From positions 50,020 through 114,019 of the forward strand of contig MNCI01011925.1 in NCBI GenBank assembly GCA_015680685.1: 64,000 nucleotides of DNA, in the 5' to 3' direction. A program made the position numbers and the translations under genes. Shown here piece after piece: positions 31,329-43,199 of this stretch (position 1 is its first letter; each line of letters opens with the position of its first letter). Below the pieces are notes generated by a model. The model ran no database searches. It was not told the DNA's origin and worked only from the letters and a program-made list of their open reading frames with translations. The DNA is from Gnetum montanum. Its lineage: Eukaryota; Streptophyta; Gnetopsida; Gnetales; Gnetaceae.

Positions 31329-34300
31329 ATGGACCTTGCCCAATCACACATCACCATGGAGTCATCTCAAAACTCTAATGCATGCACCTTTGTAATCCTC
31401 ACACAAGAACAATACAACTTTATCTGTGTGAAGATTTAGGCCAACCTTCCTCTTGACATCACAAAACAGGAGGCAAAAAAAAACTTTGAGCGCATATACA
31501 TGGGAGGTCATGAATTTGTCCCCTCTGTATATGACATCATCCCCCTTTCTGAGCCTCACCATCAACTCATCTCTCAACTCCTTCTAGCAAGGGGACAAAA
31601 CACACAGAGACCCACTGAGGAGCCCCAAAACCAACATGATATAGATGAATTCGAGGCACAATCTGAACCTGAGGATTCATACCACACCCTCAATCCCCAC
31701 ACCTACGTGAACCCATCATTCCACCCTCGCATGGGACAAATGGTCCCTTACCACGTGTCAACGAGCACGCAAGCACTGGCATCCCAACATGGACTACCCA
31801 CGTCCATGTCCACCCAGTACATGCTGCCAGTGCAAACACATGGGGCCACTTTCATTACATTAGCCCCACACATTCAAGGTGTCACTTCACAGTTTGTGGC
31901 TAGGCAAGGAACCATACCCCTTGTTCAACAACCCACTCACTTCAACGTGCCACACCCCACAACCACAACTTTGAACGTTGCTCCACAGCAATAAATGATA
32001 ACCCAACAATCTCCCCAACCAACTAATCTGCCTACCGCCCAAGAGTGAGCAGAAGCCAAACAAACGATGCAAGCATTAGTTGAAGAGGTAAAGCACCTCA
32101 AAATAGCAAACATTGAATAAGTTAAAGTACTGGACTTTTACCACGATGGTCTAATTAGCTCTTTAGTGCTAATGTTAGCTTTACCCAAGGGAATCACACT
32201 ACCCCAGTTAACCAAGTACAATGGGAAGGGAGATCCAAATTCTCACTTGGTAACCTTCCGATCAGAAACTCTATTGCTTCAAGCTTAGACCCACGTAATG
32301 GGTGTAGCCTTAGACTGGTACTAAGCTCTGCCCCGTAACTCCATATCCTCTCTTGAGGATCTATTACACCAGTTTGTTACCAGGTTTAAGTACAACCTAA
32401 AGCCTGAGGCCACACTAGACACTCTAATACAGGTGAAACAAGCACCACTTGAGCCTGTGCAGAAGTTCATCCAACGATGGAGTATAGCCCTCAATGAACT
32501 TCATGAGCCCATCCCTAAAAATTATTTTCTTACGATTCTGAAGGGAGCCATAAGTGACTTCATTAAGTCAAAACTGTACTACCTAAGCACTCAAACATTG
32601 AGCCAAGCGTTCACACAGATAAAGAACATAGAACAAGCTGCACAAACCAGCAATGATCCTGCCTATGTGGCTTACAAGAACCAACACGTTGCCAAATAAC
32701 GGATAACAACAGAAACTGTAGCCATAAGCACAAAAACAACAAACACTAGTACCAACCTGCCTACAACAACAGGGGCCACCCCAAGGCCCAACTTTTAGCG
32801 CAAGGATCACTCTAACTACACACCGCTACCTGCGCGACCTTCTAAACTACTAGAGAAACTCCTTAAAGCTGGGAAAATCCAATACAAACACGTAGCGGAG
32901 AATGCTTGCCGAAGACACGATAGGTATTGTGAGCTACTAAGGAACCCCACCTTAACAGCACCAAACGAACCCCTGGTCCCACGACACCTCAAGTTAGTTC
33001 AATTCTGTCACTACCACCAGATGTTTGGTCATAATACCGACAACTGTCGTGCCTTATAGGATGATCTTCAAACAATGATAGAACAAGGCCAACTCAACAT
33101 CAATAGCCTGAGTCAACCTAGCACAGATGATGCCTCCTATGTCATAAACTCCATTAGCATAGGAAGCAAGCCCAAACCTGTGCAGCAACCTTTCATGATA
33201 CGTGTGCCTCTCAGCAAGGAAATGATCCCCTCTACCTCCATGATCAAGAGGCCTCCCATTGTCATCCAGGTGCCATCTCGAGCACCTGCAAAACCTTTCG
33301 TGGTCAAAGTACCACCACAGTCATCTTCTAAGACATTAAACTAGCATGATGCACCAACCGCAACTGCAAAGAAACCTTTCGTTATCTAGGTGCCACAACA
33401 AGCTAGTCAAACAACAACAACACCTCCCAAACTACCATTTGTCATACAGGTGCCACCACGCGATGGCCCCTCACCTACCCAGAGCCCAACCGTAGGCAAT
33501 GTCTCAACCTCTTCTCCCTCAAGAGTCAACCTTGCCAACAACACGGGTAAGCCTATCAAATGGTAGCAGAAGAGGACGAACGAACAACGAACAACACCCA
33601 CACCCGAAACAAAAGCCACACTAAGCACACAACAACCAAACACTGGCGGCCTTGTCCCTAATCCCAAACAAACCAGGCCTAAGCCCCTGACCCATACAAA
33701 GGCAACCAACACAACGACAACTAACATAGACTTTGTAGCTACATTGGCCCAGGTGAAACAAATGCTCAAACAAAAAAACACAACCACGAGTTTGTACGAC
33801 TTAGTCATGACATCATCGGCTCATCGTGAAGCCTTAGTGCAAACATTAGCATCCATTCCTGTTACAGAGGACATCCCTGTTAACATGGAATCCATCCGTG
33901 CCATGATTTTGCAACACCCACCACAAGGATTGGGTTCAAACACCTTAGCCTTCTGCAATGATGTAGTTAAAGTCAACCCCAAACGAGGAGTGGTCATAAT
34001 AGCTCCATTTTCAATTAGCATACGTGTTGGGCAATGTACCATTCATAGAGTGCATGTTGATGATGGCATGACAACAAATGTAGTTCTATATTCGGTCATC
34101 GACAAACTAGGCATGGTAGATGAGATCATGCCTATAGAAACCATGTGTCTAAAATCCTTCAATGGATCACGTGTCACAGTCAAGGGCATGATTAACCTAG
34201 CCTTTGTGGTAGGAGAAAAATTCCCCACCAGCATGGAGTTCGCTATCATAGAAGAGATGCCAAGTTTCAACATGATTCTTGGTAGACCTTGGCTAGCACA

Positions 34301-34502
34301 ACAACGAGCCGTTTCCTCACCAATACATCAAGAAATCCGCCTTCCATATGAAGGTGGACAAGTCATCATACATGGTGATAACATTTCCTTTCAAGCCATC
34401 CAAAACATAGACATGTCACAAGTCTTGAAAGAAGAATCTCTTAAGAAGGAACACCCACGGCAACAAACGCAACACCTAGAACTAAAACGCCTGAATGAGT
34501 GA
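31329..34502 (+). pseudogene. Element D gag-protease frame, stops only
   Basis: One frame of 1,057 codons starting M-D-L-A-Q-S. The Ty3 gag domain spans about 32215-32700 (Y-N-G-K-G-D-P-N-S-H-L; F-I-Q-R-W; L-T-I-L-K-G). A zinc knuckle C-x2-H-x4-H-x4-C lies at 33006-33047. Then comes a linker with at least five copies of a P-F-x-I-x-V-P motif (33190-33465), and an aspartic protease with V-D-D-G (34064-34075) and I-L-G-R-P-W-L-A (34277-34300). About a dozen in-frame stops and no frameshift. In the P-F-V-I-Q-V-P repeats, one copy has TAG where the sister copies have CAG, showing directly how the stops arose. The protease active site is D-D-G rather than D-S/T-G, so its activity in the parent is uncertain. 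Confidence 0.85.
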
Positions 34503-34691
34503 TAAAAACCATAAGCCTCCCAGCGGAGCCTAAGCCTAAAACACTTTCAAAACCACATCCATCTAGGAAAAAACCACATGCTCAAGGCTCCCCCATGGCC
34601 AAAAACACATCTAATCCCCACCCACTCTTTACCTTTGTTCGTTGTGCATACGTCACCTTAGTTTACATTGTACTAGCTTACACATTTACAT

Positions 34692-35200
34692 GTGGCCCGA
34701 AAAGGGCTTAAACTAAATTGTGGCCCGAAATGGCCTTAAACTAGAGCACGTGGCCTGAAAAGGCCTTAAACTACCACTGTTTCGCATTTTTTTCTATTAC
34801 TGATGCATTTTACTTCTTGTTTTCTGCAGTTACTACTTAACATTTTTTTCTCTAGTTGCTTTTGTTTACAGGATCATACAGACGTACACAGATGCATCCG
34901 CACACTTTCGTCCTGGAATCATGACGATAAATTGATACCATAGAACATCTTGGAATCATGATGGTAAACTGATACCACAGTACATCCGTAATGACAATAA
35001 ACTAGAACCCATCTGGCATAACTTTAAACTGCCACAGTTTCGTTTGCCAGAGTCCGCTAAGACTATAAACTAGTTCACCTCTTCATAGTCCGCCAAGACT
35101 ATAAACTAGTAGTGTACCATCCACTACGATGACAAACTGGCAACGTCTAATGGGTTATGACATAAAACTAACCCACGACAGTATGCTAAGACTATAAACT
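34692..35200 (+). repeat. Tandem repeats in element D 3' spacer
   Basis: Three copies of GTGGCCCGAAAAGGCCTTAA plus ACTA (34692-34783), then a longer series of diverged units each ending in TAAACTRG, including several GTCCGCTAAGACTATAAACT types, to about 35200. The first unit is the reverse complement of the repeat at 42340-42670. Confidence 0.75.
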
Positions 35201-36352
35201 GGCAAGATCATCTCTGGCACATTCATCTGCTGCTGTAATTCATGACATTTCTTCATCAACGCCTACCGCATCATTCATCACATCGACTCTGACAACACTA
35301 TTGCTGCTCATTTTGTTTACCTTAAGTTTCACATGGTGCCCCTACTTACATCAGTCACATTCATGTCTGTAGTGTTTGCTAACTCATTCACTTGTGATTT
35401 TCTTATCTTCTTGAAGTTGTGCTTGCAGGATGACACCCAGTGGTGCTCGTACATGGATACACTTCATCACGATGACAAGGTACCACATTGTTCTTGATGT
35501 ACACAACTAGGTTAATCAATCTATTCAAAAATACATTCCTAGTTCCCAATACATTCTCAATTTCTCCAACACTCTTGTTTCCTTTCCTACCCTGTTACAG
35601 TTCCCAGATACACCTAGTACACCCCAAAACTTTAAGCACACTATTGCACGTTGTGACACTCTCAAGCAGTTGCAACACACAACGCGCCACATGAGCATGA
35701 GTGCAAAATTGCAAGAAAGCTCTTTCCAAAACTGACAAAAAAAGGGGGAGGGGGTTCAAAAGAAAAGGAAAATATTAAAGAGCAAAGGAAAAAATGAACC
35801 ATAAGACCCTTGGCACTTCCCATACAAGCCCCAGGCGGGAAGGCAATTATCTTGGAAAGAAGTACTTGTGTCTCACACCATCATGTTTCACTTCACTGCG
35901 TGGTTTTGGCTGTCGGACAATGGGTTCCCTTAGACACTCCACAAGGGTCCTATTTCTCCAAAGAATGCATCACCTCATCACATGGCTTTGGTTGCAAAAA
36001 CAAGTTCTCTCAAACATGATACAGGAGTCTCGTTCCTCCAAAGGACGTATTCCTCATGCCTTGGTTCCAAGTCTGCCGAATATTGGCCATCAACAAGGAA
36101 CAACATGACTTGTTTACACAAGATGAATACTCCTCTCCCACACTAGCACAATTTCTTAATCAATTCCCAATCCCACAGTTGCAAACATCTCCTCTAGATA
36201 TCATCTCAAAACTTCATTTCCCAATCGCAAGTGCTTCTGAACACAGTGCGAGGACATCTGGCCAAGTGTCAAAGGACAATGCTACTAAGTTGCTTGTGGT
36301 GTTTTGTACTTCTTTATTGATGCTTCTTGGGTCGATTCCTCCAAGCGTTAAC
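35201..36352 (+). other. Element D 3' spacer with internal purine tract
   Basis: No conserved domain. It holds a strongly purine-rich tract AAAAAAAGGGGGAGGGGGTT followed by A/G-rich sequence (35738-35796). This resembles a second, central polypurine tract. Two similar segments of about 70 bp (near 35905 and 35985, with CTCCAAAGRAYG words) form an imperfect duplication. Confidence 0.5.
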
Positions 36353-36365
36353 AAAGAGGGGCCAA
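36353..36365 (+). other. Polypurine tract of element D
   Basis: AAAGAGGGGCCAA lies directly against the 3' LTR, the expected plus-strand primer. Confidence 0.65.
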
Positions 36366-37496
36366 TGAAACACCACAAAAATTTGGACCTAACACTTTCA
36401 GACAAGAATCGAGCTAAGTCATGGTGCTTCCCAACATGACCAAAATTTGCGAGCTTCACAAACAGCATTAAACGGAGTCAAATCAAGCAAGTAAAAGTTC
36501 CTTGAGATCCATTGGAGACTACATCAACATCCAGAAACAAGAACTACAGGTTTCAAACACAAAACACTTAGTTTTGACTAAGTAAACTTCTTTCACACAG
36601 GCCTGCACGCCCAGCGTGCAGCAACTTTTGGGCCCTAAAATGAGCCAAAACATGCTAGAATTGAGTGTCTGGACCCCCCAGGACCTTCACCAAGGTCCCT
36701 AGCAGCTCTTAGGCTCCTAAAACTGAATTTTTGGGATCCAAATGATGGGTTTTCATTCCTACACACCTAGTGTGTACATGCTAGCATGCAGCACGATGGC
36801 ATGCAGCACGTTGTATAGTTGTAATATTCTTTGCACTCGGGCAACGTAGCCATCTATCACTTGATCCAAAATCCCAGCATCCCACAGCCAATCATCCCAT
36901 CTCAAATTCAAATTTAATGCCCAAATTGTACAAAAGCCCAGATTTTTGACAAGTTCAGGGTTCAAAAATTAAGAGAATCTTGGCAAGAATTTGGGTAAGC
37001 CACACTGAGAACATCCAGAACATCTATCCTGTACGCTAGACTTGGACCCTGCACGCTGAGCATACAGCCTCCACATTGTGCCTATAGTCTGAACCAGCAC
37101 CTTGTCATACCTCTACACCCACCAGGGCTCTTCGTCCTCCTTGTGTCAGATTCACAACTGCGTCTAGACCGGTGCATTGTAATTTTCATTATGCAATAAT
37201 ATTGTTGCATTTTGAGCCAAGATTTGTTACAGTTTTCATTCGTATCACTTTATCTCTTGTTTGCATTCTTGCACATTGATTTACATTTTTCATACCATTT
37301 ACGTATAACCAGACATATCGTATATTAGCATATGTTGGGGAAATCCTTGTTTGATCCATGTGCGGACCACCCAAGGTACTCTACCTTTATCAATTGCAGC
37401 TCACCCTCAAGCGAAGGTAGAGTCTTCTATGCCTATCTATAGATCTCTCGGTGTATATTTAATTCCAGCTACGCACCGACGATTTCAGACAGTAGA
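36366..37496 (+). repeat. Element D 3' LTR
   Basis: 1,131 bp, matching 29490-30618 end to end. The last bases read AGTAGA where the 5' LTR has AATACA, so the terminal CA has mutated. It is followed by TTTAC, the right target duplication. Confidence 0.9.
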
Positions 37497-37501
37497 TTTA
37501 C

Positions 37502-38514
37502 CCTTTGATTTTTCTTCTTATTTTTGCTTAAGGTTTTTGGTAGCAAGTGGATGATGATGAGAACTACAGTGGTGGCCAAAATGGCATGCCATGGGGCAGG
37601 GGATCATTAGAGGTTTCCACTATTTTTGAGATTTTCTGTGTGGAGCAAGGAATTGCAAGCGTTGGAAGTGACAAGAAGTAGTTGCTGAAGGGTGAGGGAG
37701 GTGGTAGGGAATTGCCATTTCTCTCTTTTTATTTTGATTTTTTATTGTCCACTATGAGGTTGAAAAGAAGCACGATGCCCTACAGTGAGAGCGTACAACT
37801 ATGGGGGCTATGGGAGGGGTAACGTTGAGAGCACATGTTCTATTATTTTGGGAAAGGTAGGCGGCATGGCCCATGGAGGCACCATGATTGTGCCCACAAG
37901 CACCATGATCGTGGTTGGCACTCAAGACACGGGGTGCAGCTAGTGTAGCAAGCTAGTTTTAGTTTGAAAATTTTGGGGCTACGCTCCCTAGGGGTATAGC
38001 AACAATTATATATTTTTTTGAAATTTTCTCAAGATTTTGGGGCTATGCTCCATGGGGAGCATAGCCGATAGAATGTTTTTGTGTTTTTGAACTACGCTTT
38101 CAAAGGTAGCCTAGAGTTAGAATTCTTTTTGTAGTTTTCTAAACTACATTGCCCAGAGTTAGAAAATTTTCAAAACTTTTATGCAAAAGTGTTAAGCCTT
38201 TGAAATGCAAAATGCTAATGCCGAATATGCAATCATGCTAAAATGAACTAATAATGCAACCTGTAATGCTAAATATATGATTATGCGAAACAAAATGATA
38301 ATGCTATGTGAAACATACTGTACCCTAGTGAGTACCAGGTGCGTCAAATGTATGTATTGACATCCTATACTCATGGGGTCCAGGGGGCCATAGGATATTT
38401 TTTCTAACTTGTTCTACATCATGTTAATTTTTTGCTAAGTGTAATTTGAAGTTTTGTATTTTTTGCCAAAATTTGCATTTAGTGTATACTAATGCTACAT
38501 TTATTACCTTACAG
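37502..38514. other. Right flank of element D, unassigned
   Basis: Continues the sequence interrupted by D. Around 37970-38110 it has GGGGCTACGCTCCCTAGGGG and GGGGCTATGCTCCATGGGGA words resembling the hairpin repeats of the LTRs at 46-52 kb, supporting an older Tat-type LTR here. The last part (38180-38514) is AT-rich and may be an intron upstream of the gene relic, ending TTACCTTACAG. Confidence 0.35.
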
Positions 38515-41500
38515 TTGTAGAGTGTTGCTAAAGTCCATCTTAGTCATTGTGAAGCTTGTTGGAATTCTTTGCTACATGAGCAAGAATGTGTCCAACATGC
38601 CTACATCAAATATGTGGGTGGATCATTAGGTGGTATGCTTTCGGCCCAGGGCATCTGAGTTCCTAGCATTCTTGCTACAACACTTCAGTGTGATTATGTG
38701 GTCACACTTAATAGCAAAGGCTATCAGCACTATCTTTAAGACATTGCTATCCAGGGCCAACCAAGACATATTTAGATTTATGTTTGATAAGCCCACAATC
38801 GATGATGATGAAGTGGGTGGTTCAAGATAAGGCCCCAAGGGCACTTGTCCTTTATCTAGGATCTAGGGAATTCCATAGTTCTCTTGTTATAATAGGAGCA
38901 ATACCCTCTTCATTGCTTTGTGCATGCATACTCTATTCCAGAACCCACCTGGAAATGTATACTGTGTTGAAGGTTAAGTGCTCTTATGATTTGGTGTTGT
39001 GTTTCTTGCTACTGGCCCATGCTAAATTTTGCTAATTACTAACTACTCATGCTTAATGCCAAAATTAAAGTTGATAACTAGGGGCTACATTACAAGAAAT
39101 GGGCCCTTGTTTTTGACCTACACGATCCTAGAGGTGTTCTCCTGTAGTCAGAACTTTTGGGAGGCCATACTTGAGTAGGTAGGAGAAGATCTAAAGAATT
39201 ATCCTACCCTATACTAGAAAACATTCAAGTGGTGTAGGACCTATGATTAGCTTGATGAGAGGTGGACTAGTGATGAGCCTAACTTTGAGGAGCTATTTTC
39301 ACCACCACCTATGTCTATTACACCATTTGTTCTATGTAAGTAATTATTGTTTGGCCTTTTATGCTTGCTCACACACACTCATTGATTTTCCCTTGCATAG
39401 TGCTAATGATGCTTTTGCTTACATTGTAGCTACAATTACTTTAGGAGAGGTGACGATGGTCATCATAGGCAGTAGTAAAGCCACCCTCATCATGAAATAT
39501 AGTGATGTGGAGGGGGCACAACATTGGTTGTGCCATCAAGCCTTAGAGGTGTTGACTAGTCAGCTCACATGTGCTAGATTGATAGACCTTTTCTTGGCCA
39601 TTAGCTCAAGCATTCCAATAGCTAAAATGGTTATCATCATAGACTTCTTCAGTAGTGACATCCACCACTTCATCATGTGCATGAATGAAGTGAAGGTAGT
39701 CTTGGACCTCGATGAGGCCTTCTTTACTGACCTCTTTGGCCTCCTCTCTAATGGCCTATTGGTCTTTGACAAGGGAAATAGTAAGGTGGACCTCAGAGAA
39801 GAGATCAAGGAGTGGCTATGAGTCACTTGATCTCTCAAAGGCATCTTGATTAGGGACATGCATGTACTTGAGGTTTGGGAGCTCTACCCTCTCTTTCGTA
39901 CCTGTGACTTTCTGAAGTTACTCTCTCAAGTAAAGATCCTTGGAATAGAATAGGTGTAGGTGATGATGGATGTATTGTAGGAGGGCATGAGATCTAATTA
40001 GGCCTCCTACATCACCACTGAACTACATGCAAAGATCACTAGGTTACATTACAACCTCCAAGAAAGGTCTCACATACACTTCAAGTTCTTTGTAGCATAT
40101 TTTTGAAGGTTCATGGAGCTTCTGGTGGTCCAAGATAGTAGGTGTTGGGTAGTGCAAGATTATGAGCAGTTGTCCAAGCCTTGGGTCAAGCACCTATTTG
40201 CAACTACTTGCACGTAGGACCCTCTAGAGGGGATCAATGAGTTGTACTCAATGATGACAAAAGGCCATTTGGGGTAGTCACACTATTCTCATGAAAGCGT
40301 GGGTGAGTGTCCCCCAATCATCATTGGGGATGTGAACAAGGCTAACCATTACATTGTAGAGATGGTGGGGCCTTCTAAGGCAAAGATCAAGAGATCACAC
40401 TCAGCAAAGGAGGCTACTCCTATAGTTGGACAGGCGAGCACCAAGAAGATTTTCCTCAAAATCCTAAGCTTGTGCATAGGTGTTGCAGATTAGTATATGT
40501 GTAGATGCATTTATTATATATATGTTTATATTTTTAGTGTTCTTTTGACTAAGTTATGTTAATGGTAATGCTAACATGCTATGGTTTTAAGTTAGGTGAG
40601 AGGGTTGTTGAACCAGCAGCGACAACAACAATAGAGGTGGCCCCTCCTCAAGTTGAGGAGGAGGGAGCACCTAGGGAGGAGCTGCATGAGGTTGCAGAGA
40701 CCTTCTAGAAATTTGAGGTGGAGGGATTGTTCCACCTTGAAAAGGGTGACTTTGTCAACATCTTTGTTGGTGTGCAGTTGGGAGATCCCCCTACTCACAC
40801 ACTAGAGAGCTTGTAAGGTAAATGCTTTAAACTACCATTTTTTGTTGCTCTTTTGCTCTTGCATCTTTGGCTGTTTGATTTTCACTAAGTGGATTATTAT
40901 TATGTAGCCTTAGATATACCTACTAGTGGTCCACCACCTACGCCTACCTACCATTTGAAGTCGTGGGTAGAGACGCCAGACAAGTTTGCCTTCATGGAGG
41001 GCATTATAGAAGATATGGTAGACCACCTACAATAGGAAAATCCTTAGCTCAGTATGTATGTTGTTGTTTTATTTACATTTCTTTAGCACTTTTATGCCTA
41101 GTCTATGGCTAATTTTGATTTTCTTGTTTAATGCCAATAGGTTTTAAGCTCCACTAGGATCTGAACAAGGTGGCTAAGGTGGATGTTGTCCTCAAGTAAC
41201 CTCTTGAAGTGGAGTAAGTTCCTTGTCATCTATACGAGGCAACCAACAAGTATGCACTTTCCTATGCAAAAGCATTATGGAGCTGCAGGTGCTTGAACAA
41301 GCACCTATGGAAACATGTGCACAAGCTTCAGGAGATAGTGGCAAGCAAGGATAAGAAGATCAAGAACCTTCAGTCCTAATATGACTTCTTGGCAGCTCGA
41401 GCATAAGGAGATAGTACCTAGTGGATTGTAGAGATCGACTATGCTAGGTACTGGTCAACCATTTGGGGCAAGAATGAGGTCATTCATGAGATCATTGAGC

Positions 41501-42153
41501 AGAGACTATAAATGGATTTGCTTGCCCAAAAAAGTCAACATTGGAAAAATTTTAGCACTAAGGTGTGTAAGTGGGGGCATACATAGAAAAACCATAAACA
41601 CCACTATAATCTTAAGTGAGACACGTATCTTCAACAACTCAAAGAAGAGTCTATCAACTGCTGCCACCTTGAGATGTTTGTTGAGGCAATTGGTGGGAGA
41701 TAGGCCTTCGAGATATTTACTCACCACACAGTGGTTAGTGATTCCCCAAAGTGGGAGATTATCATTCCTTTAGGGGAGACTTCGTCTACCACCTTTTCTA
41801 TGTAGCCACCTGCATGGACCATTGTGGACAAAGACAATACCATTACAGATGTTGACTTTGGCCAAGAGGACTATATGTGGCTATTAGAGACTGAGATCCT
41901 TTGATGCTTAAAGGAGGGCCTTGACAGCTTGCCTCTAGACATGTTGATGCAAGACCCTCTTAGGTTAGTTCATTATATTATTTTTATGTCTTTTTCTGTT
42001 ATGTTTCATATTGCACTCTTGCTCATAAATTTCTATCTTATTGTTGTTGTTGTTGATAGGCACCTAGTGATGCTATAAGCCCTAGTGGCACAGTAGAAGA
42101 AAAGGAGCCTCCACACCCACCTAGCAGCATTGGTTAAGAAAATCTTGATGTAG
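38515..42153 (+). pseudogene. Intron-containing gene relic with FCP1/NIF-phosphatase-like N-terminus
   Basis: Exons (38515-38972, 39082-39335, 39401-40479, 40596-40817, 40908-41051, 41141-41963, 42060-42153) are separated by GT-AG introns of 65-116 bases. The last five joins keep the reading frame; the first needs a frameshift. Exon 1 reads LVIVKLVGILC, F-R-P-R-A-S-E-F-L-A-F-L, F-S-V-I-M-W-S-H and F-R-F-M-F-D, then N-T-L-F-I and N-P-P. This is the order seen in plant FCP1-like HAD phosphatases (L-V-L-D-L-N-G-x-L; R-P; W-S-S; N-T-L-L-I-D-D; N-P-P). The catalytic D-x-D is lost. The later exons (VVEPAATTTIEVAPPQVEEE, 40601-40660) I do not recognise. Many in-frame stops show it is dead. It is antisense to the Tat genes on both sides, suggesting capture by such an element. 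Confidence 0.55.
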
Positions 42154-42339
42154 CCGTATCATTGGAAAATTTTGTATTTTTGTGTATTTTTGCTGTATAA
42201 TGCAAATGATTATGCTATTAATATTATCTTTTATGAGATATAGTGGAATTTGCTACATGGAGTGCATGATGAGTAGACTTTTGTATTCATTTGTTATGTG
42301 TTCAATGTTAATGATGTGATGAGCTTATGTGATTAGCCT

Positions 42340-42670
42340 ATAGCGATTGCTAGTTTTATGCCATTTTAGGCCACATGTGTAGGTAACATTTTGATAGTTT
42401 TAGTCCATTCCAAGTCCCAATGATAGTTTAAGGCTATTCTAGGCCATGCGATAATAGAAAATTTTTACTAGTTTTAGGCCATGGTGGGTCATGCGATGCT
42501 AGTTTAGGGCCATGGCAAGCCATGATGGTAGTTTTAAGCCATTTTGGGCCATGCGATAAAGGGAGATTTGATCACTAGTTTTAGGCCATGCCAGGCCATG
42601 TGATAGCTTAAGGCCTTTTCAGGTCATGTGTTGAAGGGAAAAATATTGTCAGTTTTAGGTCTTGGACCAT
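42340..42670. repeat. GGCC-type spacer repeats, right block
   Basis: About eight units of 35-50 bp built on TAGTTTTAGGCCATGGCAGG and CCATGYGAT, each containing two GGCC-like words in inverted order. Shared with 28590-28710 and with element D (opposite orientation). It lies just downstream (minus strand) of the gag-protease at 43.2-46.1 kb, the same relative place as in element D. Confidence 0.75.
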
Positions 42671-43199
42671 GGTATTCTGTAATTTTTGATTTTTATGATT
42701 TTTATGTGTTTTGCCATTTTCTATGTGTAAGCTAATTACTAAAAGTAACCAAGTAATAATGCAAACTTATCAAAAAAGCACAAATAGAAGAAATAAATGC
42801 ATAATGAGGCAAATAATGCAAAAATGCAAACAACCAAGCTAACATGAAATGCAAACAAGCAAAACATGTAGGAGTGGGGTGGGCAAGCACCTAGCGCCTA
42901 TTGGACCAAGGGGATGCCTTAGTTGCACAATTGTTTCCTACTCTGATGTGGGTTAGGGGACATGTAGGGCCTAGATGGTATGATGCAGTACTTGCCCTAA
43001 TCTTTGTCAACTATTTCAAAGGATAGTTTTGCCCACAAAGCATCCTCCAAAAGATTAGGAGCTCCCATTGGCTCCTTGAGTTGGTCTATCTCACATTTCT
43101 TACCTTTGTCTTTTGCAAGAGGTGTGTCATTGGGGAACTCCACCTCTAATCCTTATTTGATGTCAATGTTATTAATGATTAGAGGGGCTACATTATCAG

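Larger units (their letters stand above)
29490..37496 (+). mobile_element. Element D: gag-protease-only Tat-like retrotransposon
   Basis: A complete 8,007-bp insertion: LTR 29490-30618, primer site, leader with minisatellite, gag-protease frame, repeat-rich spacer, purine tract, LTR 36366-37496. Target duplication TTTAC at 29485-29489 and 37497-37501. The LTRs differ by roughly 5 percent by eye, so it is younger than element A. It has no RT, RNase H or integrase. The gag and protease are closest to those at 43.2-46.1 kb and 48.4-50.1 kb. It must have moved with enzymes supplied by another Tat element. Confidence 0.9.

Noticed and set aside
39560-39859. Minus-strand frame across the gene relic
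   Set aside because: It is the shadow of the plus-strand exon 39401-40479, which has in-frame splice joins.
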